A stretch of DNA of 32,464 nt from Deltaproteobacteria bacterium (GCA_016875195.1 VGRY01000050.1:1-32464); one strand, 5' to 3'; positions 14,859 to 24,800 are shown, counted from the stretch's first letter. Numbers and translations are program-made. The notes: generated from the sequence alone by a model not told the origin.

Positions 14859-16136
14859 TTGAAGATCGATCAAGTACTAAAAGTTATCAAGCGGGAAGAA
14901 TTGATTAACCTGACGCAGGAGCTTATTAAAATTCCGAGCGTAAGGCGCCAGGATAGCGGGAGTGAAGAGAAAGTTGCCCTCTTCGTTGCCCATTATCTGG
15001 AGGAGATGGGACTCGATGTGGTGGTTGAAGAGGTGGAGCCCGGTTCTCCCAATGTGATCGGAATCCTCCAGGGGCAAGAAGAGGGGCCCTGCCTGATGTT
15101 CGAATGCCACACCGACGTCGTCACCGAGGGCGATCCTTCGGAATGGAAGTACGATCCCTATGAAGGAAAGCTCATCGGGAATCGAATTTATGGAAGAGGA
15201 GCTTGCGATACAAAGGGGAATTTAGCGGCAGCCCTAAAAGCTGTGGAAGCGATCTGTCGATCGGGCGTCCCTTTCAAGGGCAAGATTCTTCTGGGCATAC
15301 TGGTCGATGAAGAAGGGCTGATGCGAGGGGTGAAACATTTTATCCGTCATGGGTGGGCCAACCATGTGAATGCAGCCATCATCTGCGAGCCGGTGGACAA
15401 CCATCTCTGCATCACACAGAAGGGAGCGCTTCGCGTTGAATTGGTCACCACAGGCAAGATGAGCCACGGAGCCATGCCTCTGTCCGGCCTCAATCCCATT
15501 CCTCCGATGGTGTCTATTCTTGAAAAGATGAAACAACTGGAAGAAGAAGAGATCGAACGACTTGGAAAAGATTCTTTCCTGGGATATCCGAGCGTCACTC
15601 CAACCGTGCTTCAGGCTCCCATGAGAGGGGAACCCCAACTCAATGTCGTCCCTTATCAGTGCAGGGCACTGCTCGATATCCGGACCATTCCCGGTCAGTC
15701 TCACGAAACATTGAAGAAGCAGTTAGAGGATATTGTGAAAGAGGAAGAGAGATCCATCCGTGAAAGCCTTGATTCCGGTCCTGACCGAGAGATCAGGGAG
15801 AGCCTTGAAAAGGGGCTCTCAAAGGGGATCTCTTTTCAGGCGATGGTCAATATCTTTGAAGATCGTCCCTGGACCAAGACTTCAAAAGAGGAACCGATTG
15901 TACAGGCTGTTTCAAGGGCCTATCGTTCCGTCACCGGAGAAGAACCGATTTATGATGGTGTGCCTGGCGCAACGAATGGCACATTTCTCACAGCATGGGC
16001 AGGAATTCCGATCGTCACCCTGGGTGCGGGGAAGCGCATGATTCCCCATCAGAAGGATGAGTGGGTTTCGGTGGAGGATCTCTGCCTCACAGCAAAACTA
16101 TATGCGGCCAGCGCCCTCGAATTTCTGACCAGATGA
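14859..16136 (+). CDS. M20 family deacylase/peptidase (ArgE/DapE-like)
   Basis: 425-aa cytosolic di-zinc hydrolase of peptidase family M20, which removes N-acyl groups from amino acids or cleaves dipeptides. Metal and catalytic residues can be placed: H84 and catalytic D86 in ECHTDVV, bridging D117 in GRGACDTKG, general base E151 with E152 in LVDEEGL, E177 in CEPVDN, and H397 in MIPHQKDE. The dimerisation domain lies at about 190-320 and is long and charged near 285-315. The start is TTG at 14859 with GGAGGGA at 14848-14854; no ATG upstream fits. Position directly after the peptide-type permeases suggests it processes the imported compound. The exact acyl group is unknown. Confidence 0.9.
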   Translation: MKIDQVLKVIKREELINLTQELIKIPSVRRQDSGSEEKVALFVAHYLEEMGLDVVVEEVEPGSPNVIGILQGQEEGPCLMFECHTDVVTEGDPSEWKYDPYEGKLIGNRIYGRGACDTKGNLAAALKAVEAICRSGVPFKGKILLGILVDEEGLMRGVKHFIRHGWANHVNAAIICEPVDNHLCITQKGALRVELVTTGKMSHGAMPLSGLNPIPPMVSILEKMKQLEEEEIERLGKDSFLGYPSVTPTVLQAPMRGEPQLNVVPYQCRALLDIRTIPGQSHETLKKQLEDIVKEEERSIRESLDSGPDREIRESLEKGLSKGISFQAMVNIFEDRPWTKTSKEEPIVQAVSRAYRSVTGEEPIYDGVPGATNGTFLTAWAGIPIVTLGAGKRMIPHQKDEWVSVEDLCLTAKLYAASALEFLTR

Positions 16137-16160
16137 TGGTTTAATAGAAACGCATTAAAT

Positions 16161-16224
16161 AAGATGCTGAACCAAGTTCAGCATGACAAGCAAAAGTATG
16201 TCATTCCGAACCTGTTTCGGAATC
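16161..16224. repeat. Second copy of the paired hairpin repeat
   Basis: ATGCTGAAC-CAA-GTTCAGCAT at 16164-16184 is identical to the hairpin at 13766-13786, and ATTCCGAACCTGTTTCGGAAT at 16203-16223 corresponds to the partner hairpin at 13718-13736. The order of the two is swapped relative to the first locus. Confidence 0.75.
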
Positions 16225-16294
16225 TCGAATTTGGGCATGAAGAGATAAATTGCATTTGTATTAATGTCCTATCTTATTTAAGGAGAAAGCAAAA

Positions 16295-18100
16295 ATGGCG
16301 GCGAAGTTTTTCAGCGAAAGGAATTTGAGATTTTTACTTTATGAAGTTTTTGATGTTGAGGCGTTAACCCGATACGATGCCTATAAAGAATACGATGCTA
16401 AAACCTTCAATATGGTTTTAAAGGCAGCGATGGAACTGGCTCAAGGGCTTCTCTATCCAGTGTTTCAGGAAATGGATCAGCATCCACCAGAATTAGTCGG
16501 TGATCAGATTAAGGTTCATCCTTCCATAAGAAAGTTTTTAGAGGAATGTGGCCAAGGGGGCTGGATTGGCCCCCGAATGCCTATTGAGTGGGGAGGACAG
16601 CAGCTTCCCCAGATGATTACGCATACGTGTGAATTCATTTTTGCCGCAGCCAATTACTCCGCTTCTGTCTATCCTGGTTTGACCACAGGGGCTGCTCATC
16701 TCATTTTAAGTTTTGGGAACGAGGAGATGAAAAAAATCTATCTTCCCAAGATGCTTTCTGGAAAGTGGCAGGGGACCATGGCCCTGACAGAGTCCGAAGC
16801 CGGAAGTTCACTCGCTGACATTACGACCGAAGCAGAGCCTACGGATCAGGGTTACTATAAAATCAGAGGTCAAAAAATCTTTATCTCCGCCGGAGATCAC
16901 GATGCCGTCGAAAACGTGGTTCATCTCATGTTGGCAAAGATCAAAGGCGCACCTGCCGGCGTCAAAGGAATTTCTCTTTTCGTTGTACCCAAGAAGCGGT
17001 TGGATGAGAACGGCCGGTTAGTTTCTAACGATGTCGTCACTTCTGGCATCTTTCACAAGTTGGGCTATCGAGGGTCTCCCATTGCCCAACTCAGTATCGG
17101 CGACAACGACGACTGCCATGGTTTCCTGGTGGGTGAACCTCATCAGGGACTCCTTCAAATGTTTCAAATGATGAATGAGGCACGCATTGGAGTCGGGATC
17201 GGAGCCGCAGCCATTGCCTCGGCTGCTTATTACGCTGCGTTAGATTATTCAAAGAAACGACTCCAGGGAAGAAGACTGTCAACCAAGGATCCTGCTGTTC
17301 CACAGGTTCCCATCATCGAACACCCTGATGTGAAACGCATGCTGCTTTTCCAACGGTCCGTTATGGAAGGTTCTCTCGCCCTCCTGATGCAATGCGGTAA
17401 ATATGCTGACCTCGCAGACGTTCTTACCGGAGACGAAAAGGAGAGGAACGAGCTTCTGTTAGACCTCTTAACGCCGGTTGCTAAAAGCTACCCGTCGGAA
17501 ATGGGTCTGCTTTCCATCAGCCAGGGCTTACAATGTCTGGGTGGATCAGGCTACTGCGATGACTACCCATTGGAGCAACATTACCGCGATATGCGGATTC
17601 ATCCGATTCATGAGGGAACCACGGGCATTCACGGATTGGATCTCTTGGGCCGAAAGGTCGTGATGAAGGGCGGGAGGGCATATAAACTCTTTCTCGAAGA
17701 AGTGCAGAAGACCATACGAGAGTCGGAAACGCTTGAGACGCTTCAGTCCAATACGCAAAAACTTAAAGATTCATTGGCCCTGCTTCAAAAAGTGACTTCC
17801 CATCTGATGGGGGTCAGGGAGAAAGGAATCCCTGAGCTCTTTTTGGCGGATGCAACCCTCTACTTAGAGCTCTTTGGAATCGTCAGTGTAGCCTGGCAAT
17901 GGCTTGTCCAGGCCACGGTTGTGGTGAAAGCCCTGAGGAATGGCCTGGGTGATGCAGAAGTAAATTTTTATAACGGAAAGTTGTTTGCTTTTCGATATTT
18001 CTTTGAGTATGAACTTCCGAAGATCGAGGGGTTGGCAAAGCGTTTGATGAACAGCGATGGGTTGACGGTTGACATCAAACCCGAACTTTTTTCAGATTGA
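16295..18100 (+). CDS. Long-form acyl-CoA dehydrogenase
   Basis: 601-aa FAD-dependent acyl-CoA dehydrogenase, longer than the usual 380-400 aa because of a C-terminal extension (about 465-601) like that of the DmdC/FadE-type subgroup. Motifs are MALTESEAGSSLADITTEA (about 167-185, FAD and substrate binding), KIFISAGDHD, MMNEARIGVGIGAAAIASAA and LQCLGGSGYCDDYPLEQHYR. The catalytic base is E440 in IHEGTTGIHGLDLLGR. It oxidises an acyl-CoA to the 2-enoyl-CoA, or works in reverse, passing electrons to an ETF that is not encoded here. AGGAGAAAGC lies just before the ATG. It may act after aminotransfer and CoA activation in this locus. Chain-length preference cannot be read from sequence. Confidence 0.92.
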   Translation: MAAKFFSERNLRFLLYEVFDVEALTRYDAYKEYDAKTFNMVLKAAMELAQGLLYPVFQEMDQHPPELVGDQIKVHPSIRKFLEECGQGGWIGPRMPIEWGGQQLPQMITHTCEFIFAAANYSASVYPGLTTGAAHLILSFGNEEMKKIYLPKMLSGKWQGTMALTESEAGSSLADITTEAEPTDQGYYKIRGQKIFISAGDHDAVENVVHLMLAKIKGAPAGVKGISLFVVPKKRLDENGRLVSNDVVTSGIFHKLGYRGSPIAQLSIGDNDDCHGFLVGEPHQGLLQMFQMMNEARIGVGIGAAAIASAAYYAALDYSKKRLQGRRLSTKDPAVPQVPIIEHPDVKRMLLFQRSVMEGSLALLMQCGKYADLADVLTGDEKERNELLLDLLTPVAKSYPSEMGLLSISQGLQCLGGSGYCDDYPLEQHYRDMRIHPIHEGTTGIHGLDLLGRKVVMKGGRAYKLFLEEVQKTIRESETLETLQSNTQKLKDSLALLQKVTSHLMGVREKGIPELFLADATLYLELFGIVSVAWQWLVQATVVVKALRNGLGDAEVNFYNGKLFAFRYFFEYELPKIEGLAKRLMNSDGLTVDIKPELFSD

Positions 18101-18124
18101 TGTATTATTTTACCCTCTTATTTC

Positions 18125-18375
18125 GACTCTTCCGGGTTTTGTGTGGGTGATTTCCCCTTCTTGTATTCCCCTCTTAGCTTAAGGGGGGATGAAGGGGGGT
18201 TAGGAAGATCATTGAGGCCTTTCGAAATGATTTATCATGAAAGCAACGTTTAAAAGGAGTGGAAGGAAATCAGACGGAAGGCATCGCATCTCCGAGACAA
18301 GTAACCCCTCCCCACCTTCCCTCGGTTTCGAGTCGCAACGACTTAACCTAAGGGGAGGTTACCCACTCAATTCCC
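18125..18375. repeat. ~245-bp repeat element, copy A
   Basis: This stretch is nearly identical to the reverse complement of 31953-32198. Shared blocks include GGGTTTTGTGTGGGT, the hairpin CTTAGCTTAAGGGGGG with GATGAAGGGGGGTTAGGAAG, a hairpin-free core AGGCCTTTCGAAATGATTTA + TCATGAAAGCAACGTTTAAA, and AGACAAGTAACCCCTCCCCA. Each end carries a CCCCTTA/TAAGGGG hairpin. Copy A has about 20 extra bases near 18322-18341, containing the small hairpin AGTCG-CAA-CGACT, that copy B lacks. Its right end reaches the stop of the minus-strand gene at 18367. Confidence 0.85.
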
Positions 18376-19134
18376 GGATAAACCCTTATTTATTTCATCG
18401 AAACCTGGCCGGATGAATGCTCTGGCATTTGGAAATGCTTTCTCCACCGCTTCCCTTAAACTGTCGAGAAAGGCGATGATGTCAATCACTCCCTTTTCAT
18501 CATCCGTGAAATAGTGGCGAATCACTGCCCAGGCCCCAATCGAGCGGTCAATGGCGATGAGTGCTATCTTTGCTGAACCATCAGAATCTTTCGGAAATTC
18601 GTCGTCTTCATCCTCTTTTTCAACGATTCCTCCCCGGACAGCCCGCATCACCTTTGCACAGATAAAGTATTGATACCACCGGATCACCTCAACGGCTTCG
18701 TCGAGATCGACTCCGTCCCTTGCAGCAGAAACCGTTTCAAAGAAAAGCGTCTCCTTCTCTTTAAACCAATCTTCCACCGATTCGCTATACTTCTTGGCAG
18801 CTCGGGAAAGCAGGTGATTGTTAACAGCCGTATCCTTTGCCTTTAGATCTTCCACATCTTCTTTATCATCCAGTGTATCGAGGTCCACGCCCCACTCTTT
18901 TGCGCTCTCTCTCAACAACTCCATCGTTTCCCTGAACGTTTCCGACAATTTATTCCAGAATTTCTCATTCTGGATATCCCGGGATTCAGGATCTGAAAAT
19001 TTCTCCTCCGACATGGAGAAATTCAGGCACCGGGAAGTCATCTGACACCGTTCACACCATCGGTCACAATAATTATAAATGCCTGAGATGAACCGCTTGT
19101 CTTTTGCCAGTTTCTTAAGCCTCTCCCGATTCAT
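18367..19134 (-). CDS. Unrecognised protein with N-terminal Cys cluster
   Basis: 255-aa protein I do not recognise. The N-terminus has YCDRWCERCQMTSRC with cysteines at 23, 27, 30 and 36 (CX3CX2CX5C), a likely zinc or Fe-S site. The rest is mainly helical and acidic: EDEDDEFPKDSD near 190-200 follows a helical block with RWYQYFICAKVMRAVRG. There is no signal peptide or membrane segment. The ATG is preceded by GAGGAG on the minus strand. It lies 66 bases after the FmdB-type gene and is probably the last gene of the MFS-FmdB transcript. A regulatory or metal-handling role is a guess only. Confidence 0.75.
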   Translation of the reverse strand: MNRERLKKLAKDKRFISGIYNYCDRWCERCQMTSRCLNFSMSEEKFSDPESRDIQNEKFWNKLSETFRETMELLRESAKEWGVDLDTLDDKEDVEDLKAKDTAVNNHLLSRAAKKYSESVEDWFKEKETLFFETVSAARDGVDLDEAVEVIRWYQYFICAKVMRAVRGGIVEKEDEDDEFPKDSDGSAKIALIAIDRSIGAWAVIRHYFTDDEKGVIDIIAFLDSLREAVEKAFPNARAFIRPGFDEINKGLSGN

Positions 19135-19200
19135 AACTACTCCTCTGCAACCGTTTCCTCAGATATAGTTTTTTCCAGCACTCTGAAAAAATTAAGGAGT

Positions 19201-19551
19201 TTAATCCTCTGGTTCTTTTTGTGACTCTGAATCCCTTTCTTCCTCCATCGCCTCTTCTACCATCTGATCCATATCTTCACCCATGTCTTCCCCCATCTCC
19301 TTTCCCATGCGCTTCATCCACTTCGCCATGCTCTTCGGGTCCTTTTCATCGAGGCCGCCCCATTTCGATGGATCGGCCAGGCTTTCCATTCGACTCTCCT
19401 CGGAACGGATGACTCTTACCCTGGAGAGGACTCTTGTCATCTTCTTGCTTTTACACCGTTTGCATTGAGGAACAGAAGTATCGTCTGTCCTGATTACCAA
19501 GAACTCTGAGATCCTTCCACACTCTTCACAACGATATTCATAAATGGGCAT
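19201..19551 (-). CDS. FmdB-type zinc-ribbon protein
   Basis: 116-aa protein starting MPIYEYRCEECGRISEF, the characteristic FmdB/CxxC_CxxC_SSSS N-terminus, with a zinc ribbon formed by CEEC (about 8-11) and CKRC (about 30-33). The C-terminal half is very acidic and Met-rich (KEMGEDMGEDMDQMVEEAME), probably disordered. The start at 19551 is preceded by GGGGAGGAAA; an ATG eight codons upstream is less likely. It overlaps the end of the MFS gene by 14 bases, so the two are translationally linked. FmdB proteins are thought to be regulators of amide/formamide metabolism in some hosts, but most are untested. Confidence 0.88.
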   Translation of the reverse strand: MPIYEYRCEECGRISEFLVIRTDDTSVPQCKRCKSKKMTRVLSRVRVIRSEESRMESLADPSKWGGLDEKDPKSMAKWMKRMGKEMGEDMGEDMDQMVEEAMEEERDSESQKEPED

Positions 19552-20698
19552 ATTGTTTCCTCCCCTTAATGACAAAGAAATATAAGTAGAAGAGATTCAG
19601 ACCTCCCGTGAGCGAGAGGCAGAGAAACATAATGGGATAATTGGTCAACTGGAGAATGACTCCCATGATTGCCGCTCCTGTACCTGCCCCGAAATCGGAA
19701 AAGGCCGTATAAGTGCCAATGGCCGGTCCGTGAGAAGAGCCTGAAAGGTCAATAGCGTAGGCTACCAGAGTAGGGTAGAGGAAAGCATTACCCAGCCCCC
19801 AGATCACAGCGACCAGAAAGAACATCGGAAGATTGGAGGAGAAGGCGAGAAGGGCCATGGCAATGATCTGTGCAACCAGGCAGGGAAAGAGAATCTTCTC
19901 TCTCGAATATTGGTCGAGTATCTTTCCCCCAAAACCCCTCGCTGAGATCAGGGTGATGGCCAAGACGGCGAAGAAGAGGCCGGGGTTGGAGACCCCGTGA
20001 TGAAGCGCATAGAGTGGAAAGAAGGCAGTGACCGCGCCCCAGATAAAGCTTCCCCAAAATGCCATGATCGCTGGAGGAAGAGCTTTCCGGCTCAGAAAGG
20101 GTTGATCTTTTATGGACTGATTATCCGATGAATCAACCTCCTCGCTTCTTAATTTAAGTGTGATAAAGAGGGAACCAAGGGATAGCCCTACACAGACAAT
20201 AAAGAGAATGTAGAATTTAAAATAGTTGATGAGGGTCATTCCAAAAGAGGGAGCCAACGCAAAGGCGATGTTGATGGCTAAGTAAAAATAGCTGAGACTC
20301 TGCCCCCGGTGTGCTGCCGGGCTGATCCTTGTAACCAGAGTGAAAGAGGAGGTGGCAAAGAGGGCCAAACCGATTCCCTGGAGTACCCTGACGATAAAGA
20401 AAGGCCAGAAGGGTTTGGCAATCAGGTAACCTGCTGAGGAGATGGCATAGAGAAGGGTTCCGGCGATCATAAAATTTTTCTCCCCGCCTTTGAGAAGGGC
20501 CCTTCCGATGAAAGGCCTGAGGACGAGCGAGGAGACACTAAGCGCTCCTACCAGGACTCCTATGCCCGCCTCCGTGGATCCAAGTTGCTGAAGGTAGATG
20601 GGAATAGTGGGGATCAGTATGAAGAAGACAGACGAGAAGGCAACCTGGGCAAAGCAGATGAGAACAAAATCGCGCGTTAATATCTGACGAAGAGCCAT
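19538..20698 (-). CDS. MFS transporter
   Basis: 386-aa inner-membrane major facilitator with twelve hydrophobic segments in two six-helix halves separated by a charged loop (about 182-205, RSEEVDSSDNQSIKDQ). The loop 2-3 signature is present in degenerate form as VLRPFIGRALLKGGEK, and motif-C-like glycine-rich helix text appears as RVLQGIGLALFATSSFTL. It resembles arabinose-efflux/YfcJ-type exporters; cargo is unknown. Only a weak ribosome site (AAGATAAAA) is visible. It is the first gene of a minus-strand unit with the FmdB-type and Cys-cluster proteins. Confidence 0.88.
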   Translation of the reverse strand: MALRQILTRDFVLICFAQVAFSSVFFILIPTIPIYLQQLGSTEAGIGVLVGALSVSSLVLRPFIGRALLKGGEKNFMIAGTLLYAISSAGYLIAKPFWPFFIVRVLQGIGLALFATSSFTLVTRISPAAHRGQSLSYFYLAINIAFALAPSFGMTLINYFKFYILFIVCVGLSLGSLFITLKLRSEEVDSSDNQSIKDQPFLSRKALPPAIMAFWGSFIWGAVTAFFPLYALHHGVSNPGLFFAVLAITLISARGFGGKILDQYSREKILFPCLVAQIIAMALLAFSSNLPMFFLVAVIWGLGNAFLYPTLVAYAIDLSGSSHGPAIGTYTAFSDFGAGTGAAIMGVILQLTNYPIMFLCLSLTGGLNLFYLYFFVIKGRKQYAHL

Positions 20699-20733
20699 AC
20701 GGTTTTATCTTATTTTATAAAAGTTTCTGTGTA

Positions 20734-20826
20734 AACCCCGTTAGAAGTAGATCATCGAAACCAGCCTCTCTGCTTTATAATGAAAAATTTCTAACGATTC
20801 AAGCAGTGGGGGTTTTCTAACGGGGT
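20734..20826. repeat. 93-bp MITE-like element with 12-bp terminal inverted repeats
   Basis: AACCCCGTTAGAA (20734-20746) and TTCTAACGGGGT (20815-20826) are matching inverted ends around 68 bases that also contain TTTCTAACG at about 20788-20796. It has no coding potential and lies just upstream of the MFS gene, so its outer end could contribute to that promoter. Confidence 0.6.
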
Positions 20827-20980
20827 AAAGAGGGTCTATAAAACATATAACCAAATTGAAGTGTTGTGCGCGCAAAGGGAAGTTAGGGGCGTAGAGCGAC
20901 TTCTGAAATCAGGGAAGAAGGATTGGAATTAGTTTGCGATGATTCACGATGAACTGTGAATCCGCCGTTTGGCAAAACAC

Positions 20981-21421
20981 TCAACGGCCAGCGGGAGTAA
21001 GTGGGTTCTGCCAGCGTAAATCTTTAAAGCGGGCAAAATCTCCATCCGTAGAACAGAGAATGAGTCCATGCTCGATTGCCAATGCAGCCAGATGGGCATC
21101 AGGAACGAGGTTAGCCCGGTTTCCCTGTGTGATGAGGAGGGAACCCAGTATTTCCCGATGTCTCTCTGTAGGTTGAGGAACCCAAACAGGGGAGCAGTTG
21201 AGCCAATCCTCCACCTGATTCCAGGCCGTGCCAACTGACTTTGGCCGTTCAAAAACTCGCGGGTTGGACACAAGACGAATAAAGGCTAAAAGGCTGGGCC
21301 ATGGTAGGCCAACGGGCGCGGTTCCATTCAATTTTTCATCCAGCCAGCCTAAGGCTGGCTCGTGCTGGGGTAGATTGGATACATAGGCATAAACAAGTAG
21401 ATTGGCATCTACGAGGATCAC
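20981..21421 (-). CDS. vapC: VapC-family PIN-domain toxin
   Basis: 146-aa PIN-domain ribonuclease toxin. Metal-binding acidic residues are visible at D5 in [11 protein letters not shown], in [14 protein letters not shown] and in STDGDFARF; the mid-protein segment [11 protein letters not shown] takes the place of the usual conserved Glu region and marks a common VapC subfamily. The C-terminal RWQNPL is typical of that subfamily. It overlaps vapB by 4 bases, the usual antitoxin-first arrangement on this strand. It should cleave RNA, possibly initiator tRNA or rRNA as in studied VapCs, when VapB is degraded. Confidence 0.92.
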   Translation of the reverse strand: MILVDANLLVYAYVSNLPQHEPALGWLDEKLNGTAPVGLPWPSLLAFIRLVSNPRVFERPKSVGTAWNQVEDWLNCSPVWVPQPTERHREILGSLLITQGNRANLVPDAHLAALAIEHGLILCSTDGDFARFKDLRWQNPLTPAGR

Positions 21422-21666
21422 CGGAAGGATTCTCCTTCTGCTGTGGCGAGGGCCTCAGAGATGTCATCCAGGTTTCCGATCAGGCACCGGCCCAGAGAAA
21501 CCGATGGAGTTCGGTAGAGTCTCCGGCGAGGTTTGGATGCGATCAACTGCTGAAGGCCACGTCTCAGAGCTTCATTGATGATCGTCTTTAGGCTCATCTT
21601 GCGAGTCTGACGTATTCGAAGCAAAGTTGCGGACACATCGTCATCAAGGCTAAGGGTTGTTCTCAT
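21418..21666 (-). CDS. vapB: VapB-type ribbon-helix-helix antitoxin
   Basis: 82-aa antitoxin with an N-terminal ribbon-helix-helix DNA-binding domain ([18 protein letters not shown], then [14 protein letters not shown]) and a C-terminal tail (about 45-82) expected to wrap the VapC toxin. It should dimerise, neutralise VapC and repress its own promoter through the inverted repeats just upstream. No ribosome site is visible before the ATG, and the predicted -10 box ends only 7 bases upstream, so the message may be leaderless. Confidence 0.9.
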   Translation of the reverse strand: MRTTLSLDDDVSATLLRIRQTRKMSLKTIINEALRRGLQQLIASKPRRRLYRTPSVSLGRCLIGNLDDISEALATAEGESFR

Positions 21667-21705
21667 ACATCATATCATAAGTTAAATGATGTCTTGATGT
21701 CAAGA
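21667..21705 (-). promoter_or_regulatory. vapBC promoter with two overlapping inverted repeats
   Basis: On the minus strand TTGACA (21703-21698) and TATGAT (21679-21674) are 18 bases apart, ending 7 bases before the vapB ATG. Overlaid on them are two dyads: ACATCAT/ATGATGT (21667-21673 and 21686-21692) and TCTTGA-N2-TCAAGA (21692-21705). These are likely VapB operator sites that cover both promoter boxes. Confidence 0.6.
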
Positions 21706-21734
21706 TTTTTAAATGACTCTCTGGAGTCGAAGGA

Positions 21735-21763
21735 TTGACTCTTTTGTTCGTTTTTTATAGACT
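21735..21763 (+). promoter_or_regulatory. Candidate promoter of the large regulator gene
   Basis: TTGACT (21735-21740) and TAGACT (21758-21763) are 17 bases apart. A short repeat, ACCATACCATA, follows at 21767-21777, and the ribosome site AGGAGGT is at 21791-21797. The -10 match is only fair. Confidence 0.35.
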
Positions 21764-21809
21764 GGTACCATACCATAAAAGAAGGGCATAAGGAGGTTAT
21801 TCCTGTCGG

Positions 21810-24800
21810 ATGAGCAAAGTATCCCCTCCTGTCCTCACGGGAGTTTTTCCCAGAAAACGGTTGTTTCGCGCGCTTGATCACATGCGGAAACAGCCGATCA
21901 TTTGGGTTTCAGGACCTGCTGGCTCCGGAAAGACCACCCTCGTTGCAAACTACCTCGATACTTGCAAAATCCCTTGCCTTTGGTATCAGATAGACGAAGG
22001 CGACGCAGATCTGGCAACTTTCTTCTTCTATTTGGGAAAGGCAGCAAAAAAGGCTGCACCCCGAAAGAAAAAACCATTACCCCTGCTCACTCCTGAATAT
22101 CTACAAGGTATTCCCACATTTACCCAACGATTTTTTGAAAATCTTTATGACCGATTTAAAATCCCGTCTACTCTTGTTTTCGATAACTACCATGAGGTCC
22201 CTTCTGATTCACCATTTCATGACGTGATCCTCAACGGGTTATCCAGAATTCCTGAGGGAATGAATGTCTTTCTGGTCAGCCGAAGCGATCCTCCTCCAGC
22301 TTCAATTCGATTGCGGGCCAGCCATCAGATGAATGTGCTTGGATGGGATGAGCTTCGTCTGACCCTGGACGAGTCGGGTTCCATCCTCCGTTTACGGTCA
22401 AAGCGGAAATTTTCAAAAGAGACGATCCGGCACCTACATGATACAACAGATGGATGGGCAACTGGATTGATCCTGATGTTAGAGAGCGTTAAGGGAGGGA
22501 CTCAGCATCAGGTAGCCGGGAAGCTAACCCCAGAGGAGATCTTTGATTATTTTGGAAATGAACTTTTCAATAAAACGGATGAAGAAACCAGGGAGTTTTT
22601 CCTCAAGACAACCTTTCTACCTAAAATGACGGTGAAGATGGGTGAGGCTCTCACTGGCCTACCCCATGCAAACCGTATCCTTTCCACATTGAGCAGGAAT
22701 AACTATTTCACAGAGAGAAGATTCGATAAAGAGCTTGTATACCAATATCATCCATTGTTCAAGGATTTTCTAATTTTCCATGCAAGAAAAACCTTCTCTC
22801 CAAAAGAACTGACAGTTTTGCTCCGCAGCGCGGCAAAACTTCTCGAAGAGGAGGGTCAGGTTGAATCCGCCATTTCGCTCCTTCGCGATGCTGGTGATTG
22901 GGAGGGAGTCGCTCATTTAATCATGACGCTTGCACCAACTTTGGTTACGCAGGGAAGATATCGTCCCATGGAGGAATGGTTAGACAGCCTTCCAAAGGAC
23001 ATCATCGAAAATAATCCCTGGCTTCTCTATTGGATCGGAATATGTCGCCTCGTGTTCAACCCACCACAGAGTCAATCCTATTTTGAGAAAGCCTATGAAA
23101 AATTTAGGAGTCAAAAAGAAGTAGCGGGAATCATCCTTGCCTGTTGGGGCATTATTCATTCTATTATTTATGGACAGATTAACTTTAGCCCAATGGATCG
23201 ATGGATACCTGTCCTTGAAGAACTTGGGCATCGTTTCAAGGAATTTCCATCAGAAGAGATTGAACTTCGGTTTGCCTCCTCCTTGTTCTCTGCGTTGTTA
23301 TACCGACAACCACAGCATTCTGAGATCGAAACCTGGGCAGAACGGGCGCTATCGCTTGCCGAAAGGTCTTTAAACCTAAACCTTAAATTACAAACCATTT
23401 CAACCGTCGCATTCTATCGAGTGTATGTAGGCGATTTTGCGAAGGCGCTTCTGGCCATCAACTCCTTAAGGAACTGGTCGCAATCTAAGGAGTCCACTCC
23501 TTTAATTCAAATTAGATTGGGAGCTATAGAGGCTGCCTATTACAGGTATGTGGGATTGCATGAAAAGTGCCTAAAGGCGGTATCCGAAGGCCTGGAGTTA
23601 TCGCGAACCACCGGCATCCATATATTTGACCCAATTTTATTGTATCACGGTGCAACAAGCGCCCTCGGTATAAACGATTATCCAGTAGCCAAAAGATTAC
23701 TTGAGCAAATGACTTCGTCTCTACGCAGTTACAAATCTTATGACCTCTGCATTTATCATAGTGCGAAAACCCAGGAGGCTTTGTTTCAGGGAGACCGTAG
23801 CCAGGCTTTGCTTCATATAGAGCAAGCAACAAAATTGAGGATTGAAACGGGGTTAACTCTCATTACAGGCTGGTGCCAGATACAGAATGCTTATGTCATG
23901 CATGCACTTGGAAGGCACCGAGAAGCGGAAGATCATCTGACCCAAGCCTTCAGTTTTTCCCGGGATATCAGGGGCAAAAACAATGAATATGCTGCGCATT
24001 TGGCCCAAGCCCACTTTGCCTTCGATCAAGGGGAGGAACAATTAGGCTTGATATCTCTCAGAAAAGCATTTGCTTTAGGAAAGGAAGGTGGATATTTCAG
24101 TACCTGGGGTCCCCCTCACCCTTCTGATACCTCCAGGCTCTGCATCAAAGCACTCGAAGCCGGAATTGAGGTTGAATATGTGAAAGAGTTTATTCGCAGA
24201 TTCCGTATCGTTCCCGACAGGACAGAGCTCCTTTTAGAAAACTGGCCCTGGCCTTTGAAGATCTATACGCTCGGACAATTTTCTGTCTTAAAAGATGGAA
24301 AACCGATTCTCTATTCGAGAAAAGCACAGGAAAAGCCTCTCTCAATCCTGAAACTATTAATAATCATGAGAGACAAGGGGATCAGAACGGAGGATATGGC
24401 TGACATTCTCTGGCCCGAGGCGAGCGGCGATCTGGCATATCACTCTTTCCAGACGACACTTCACCGGCTTCGCTCGCTGATTGGTTATTCTGAGACCGTG
24501 CTGGTCCGGGAGGGACGACTCTCTCTGGATTCCAAACGTTGCTGGGTGGATGCCTGGGCTTTTGAACACCTGCTGGAGGAAGCCGATATCCTGTGGAAAG
24601 AAGGAATTGCCCAAAAAGCGATTCAACTCACAGAAAAGGCCTTAGCATTATATCAGGGCCCATTTTTGGGGAAAGAGGGGGAGCAACCCTGGCAGATGCC
24701 CGTAAGCGAGCGGTTGCGGAACAAGTTCCTCAGAGGTGTGTCAAGACTGGGCGATTACTGGATTCAGGCAGGGCAATGGGAAACTGCCAGGGATTGCTAC

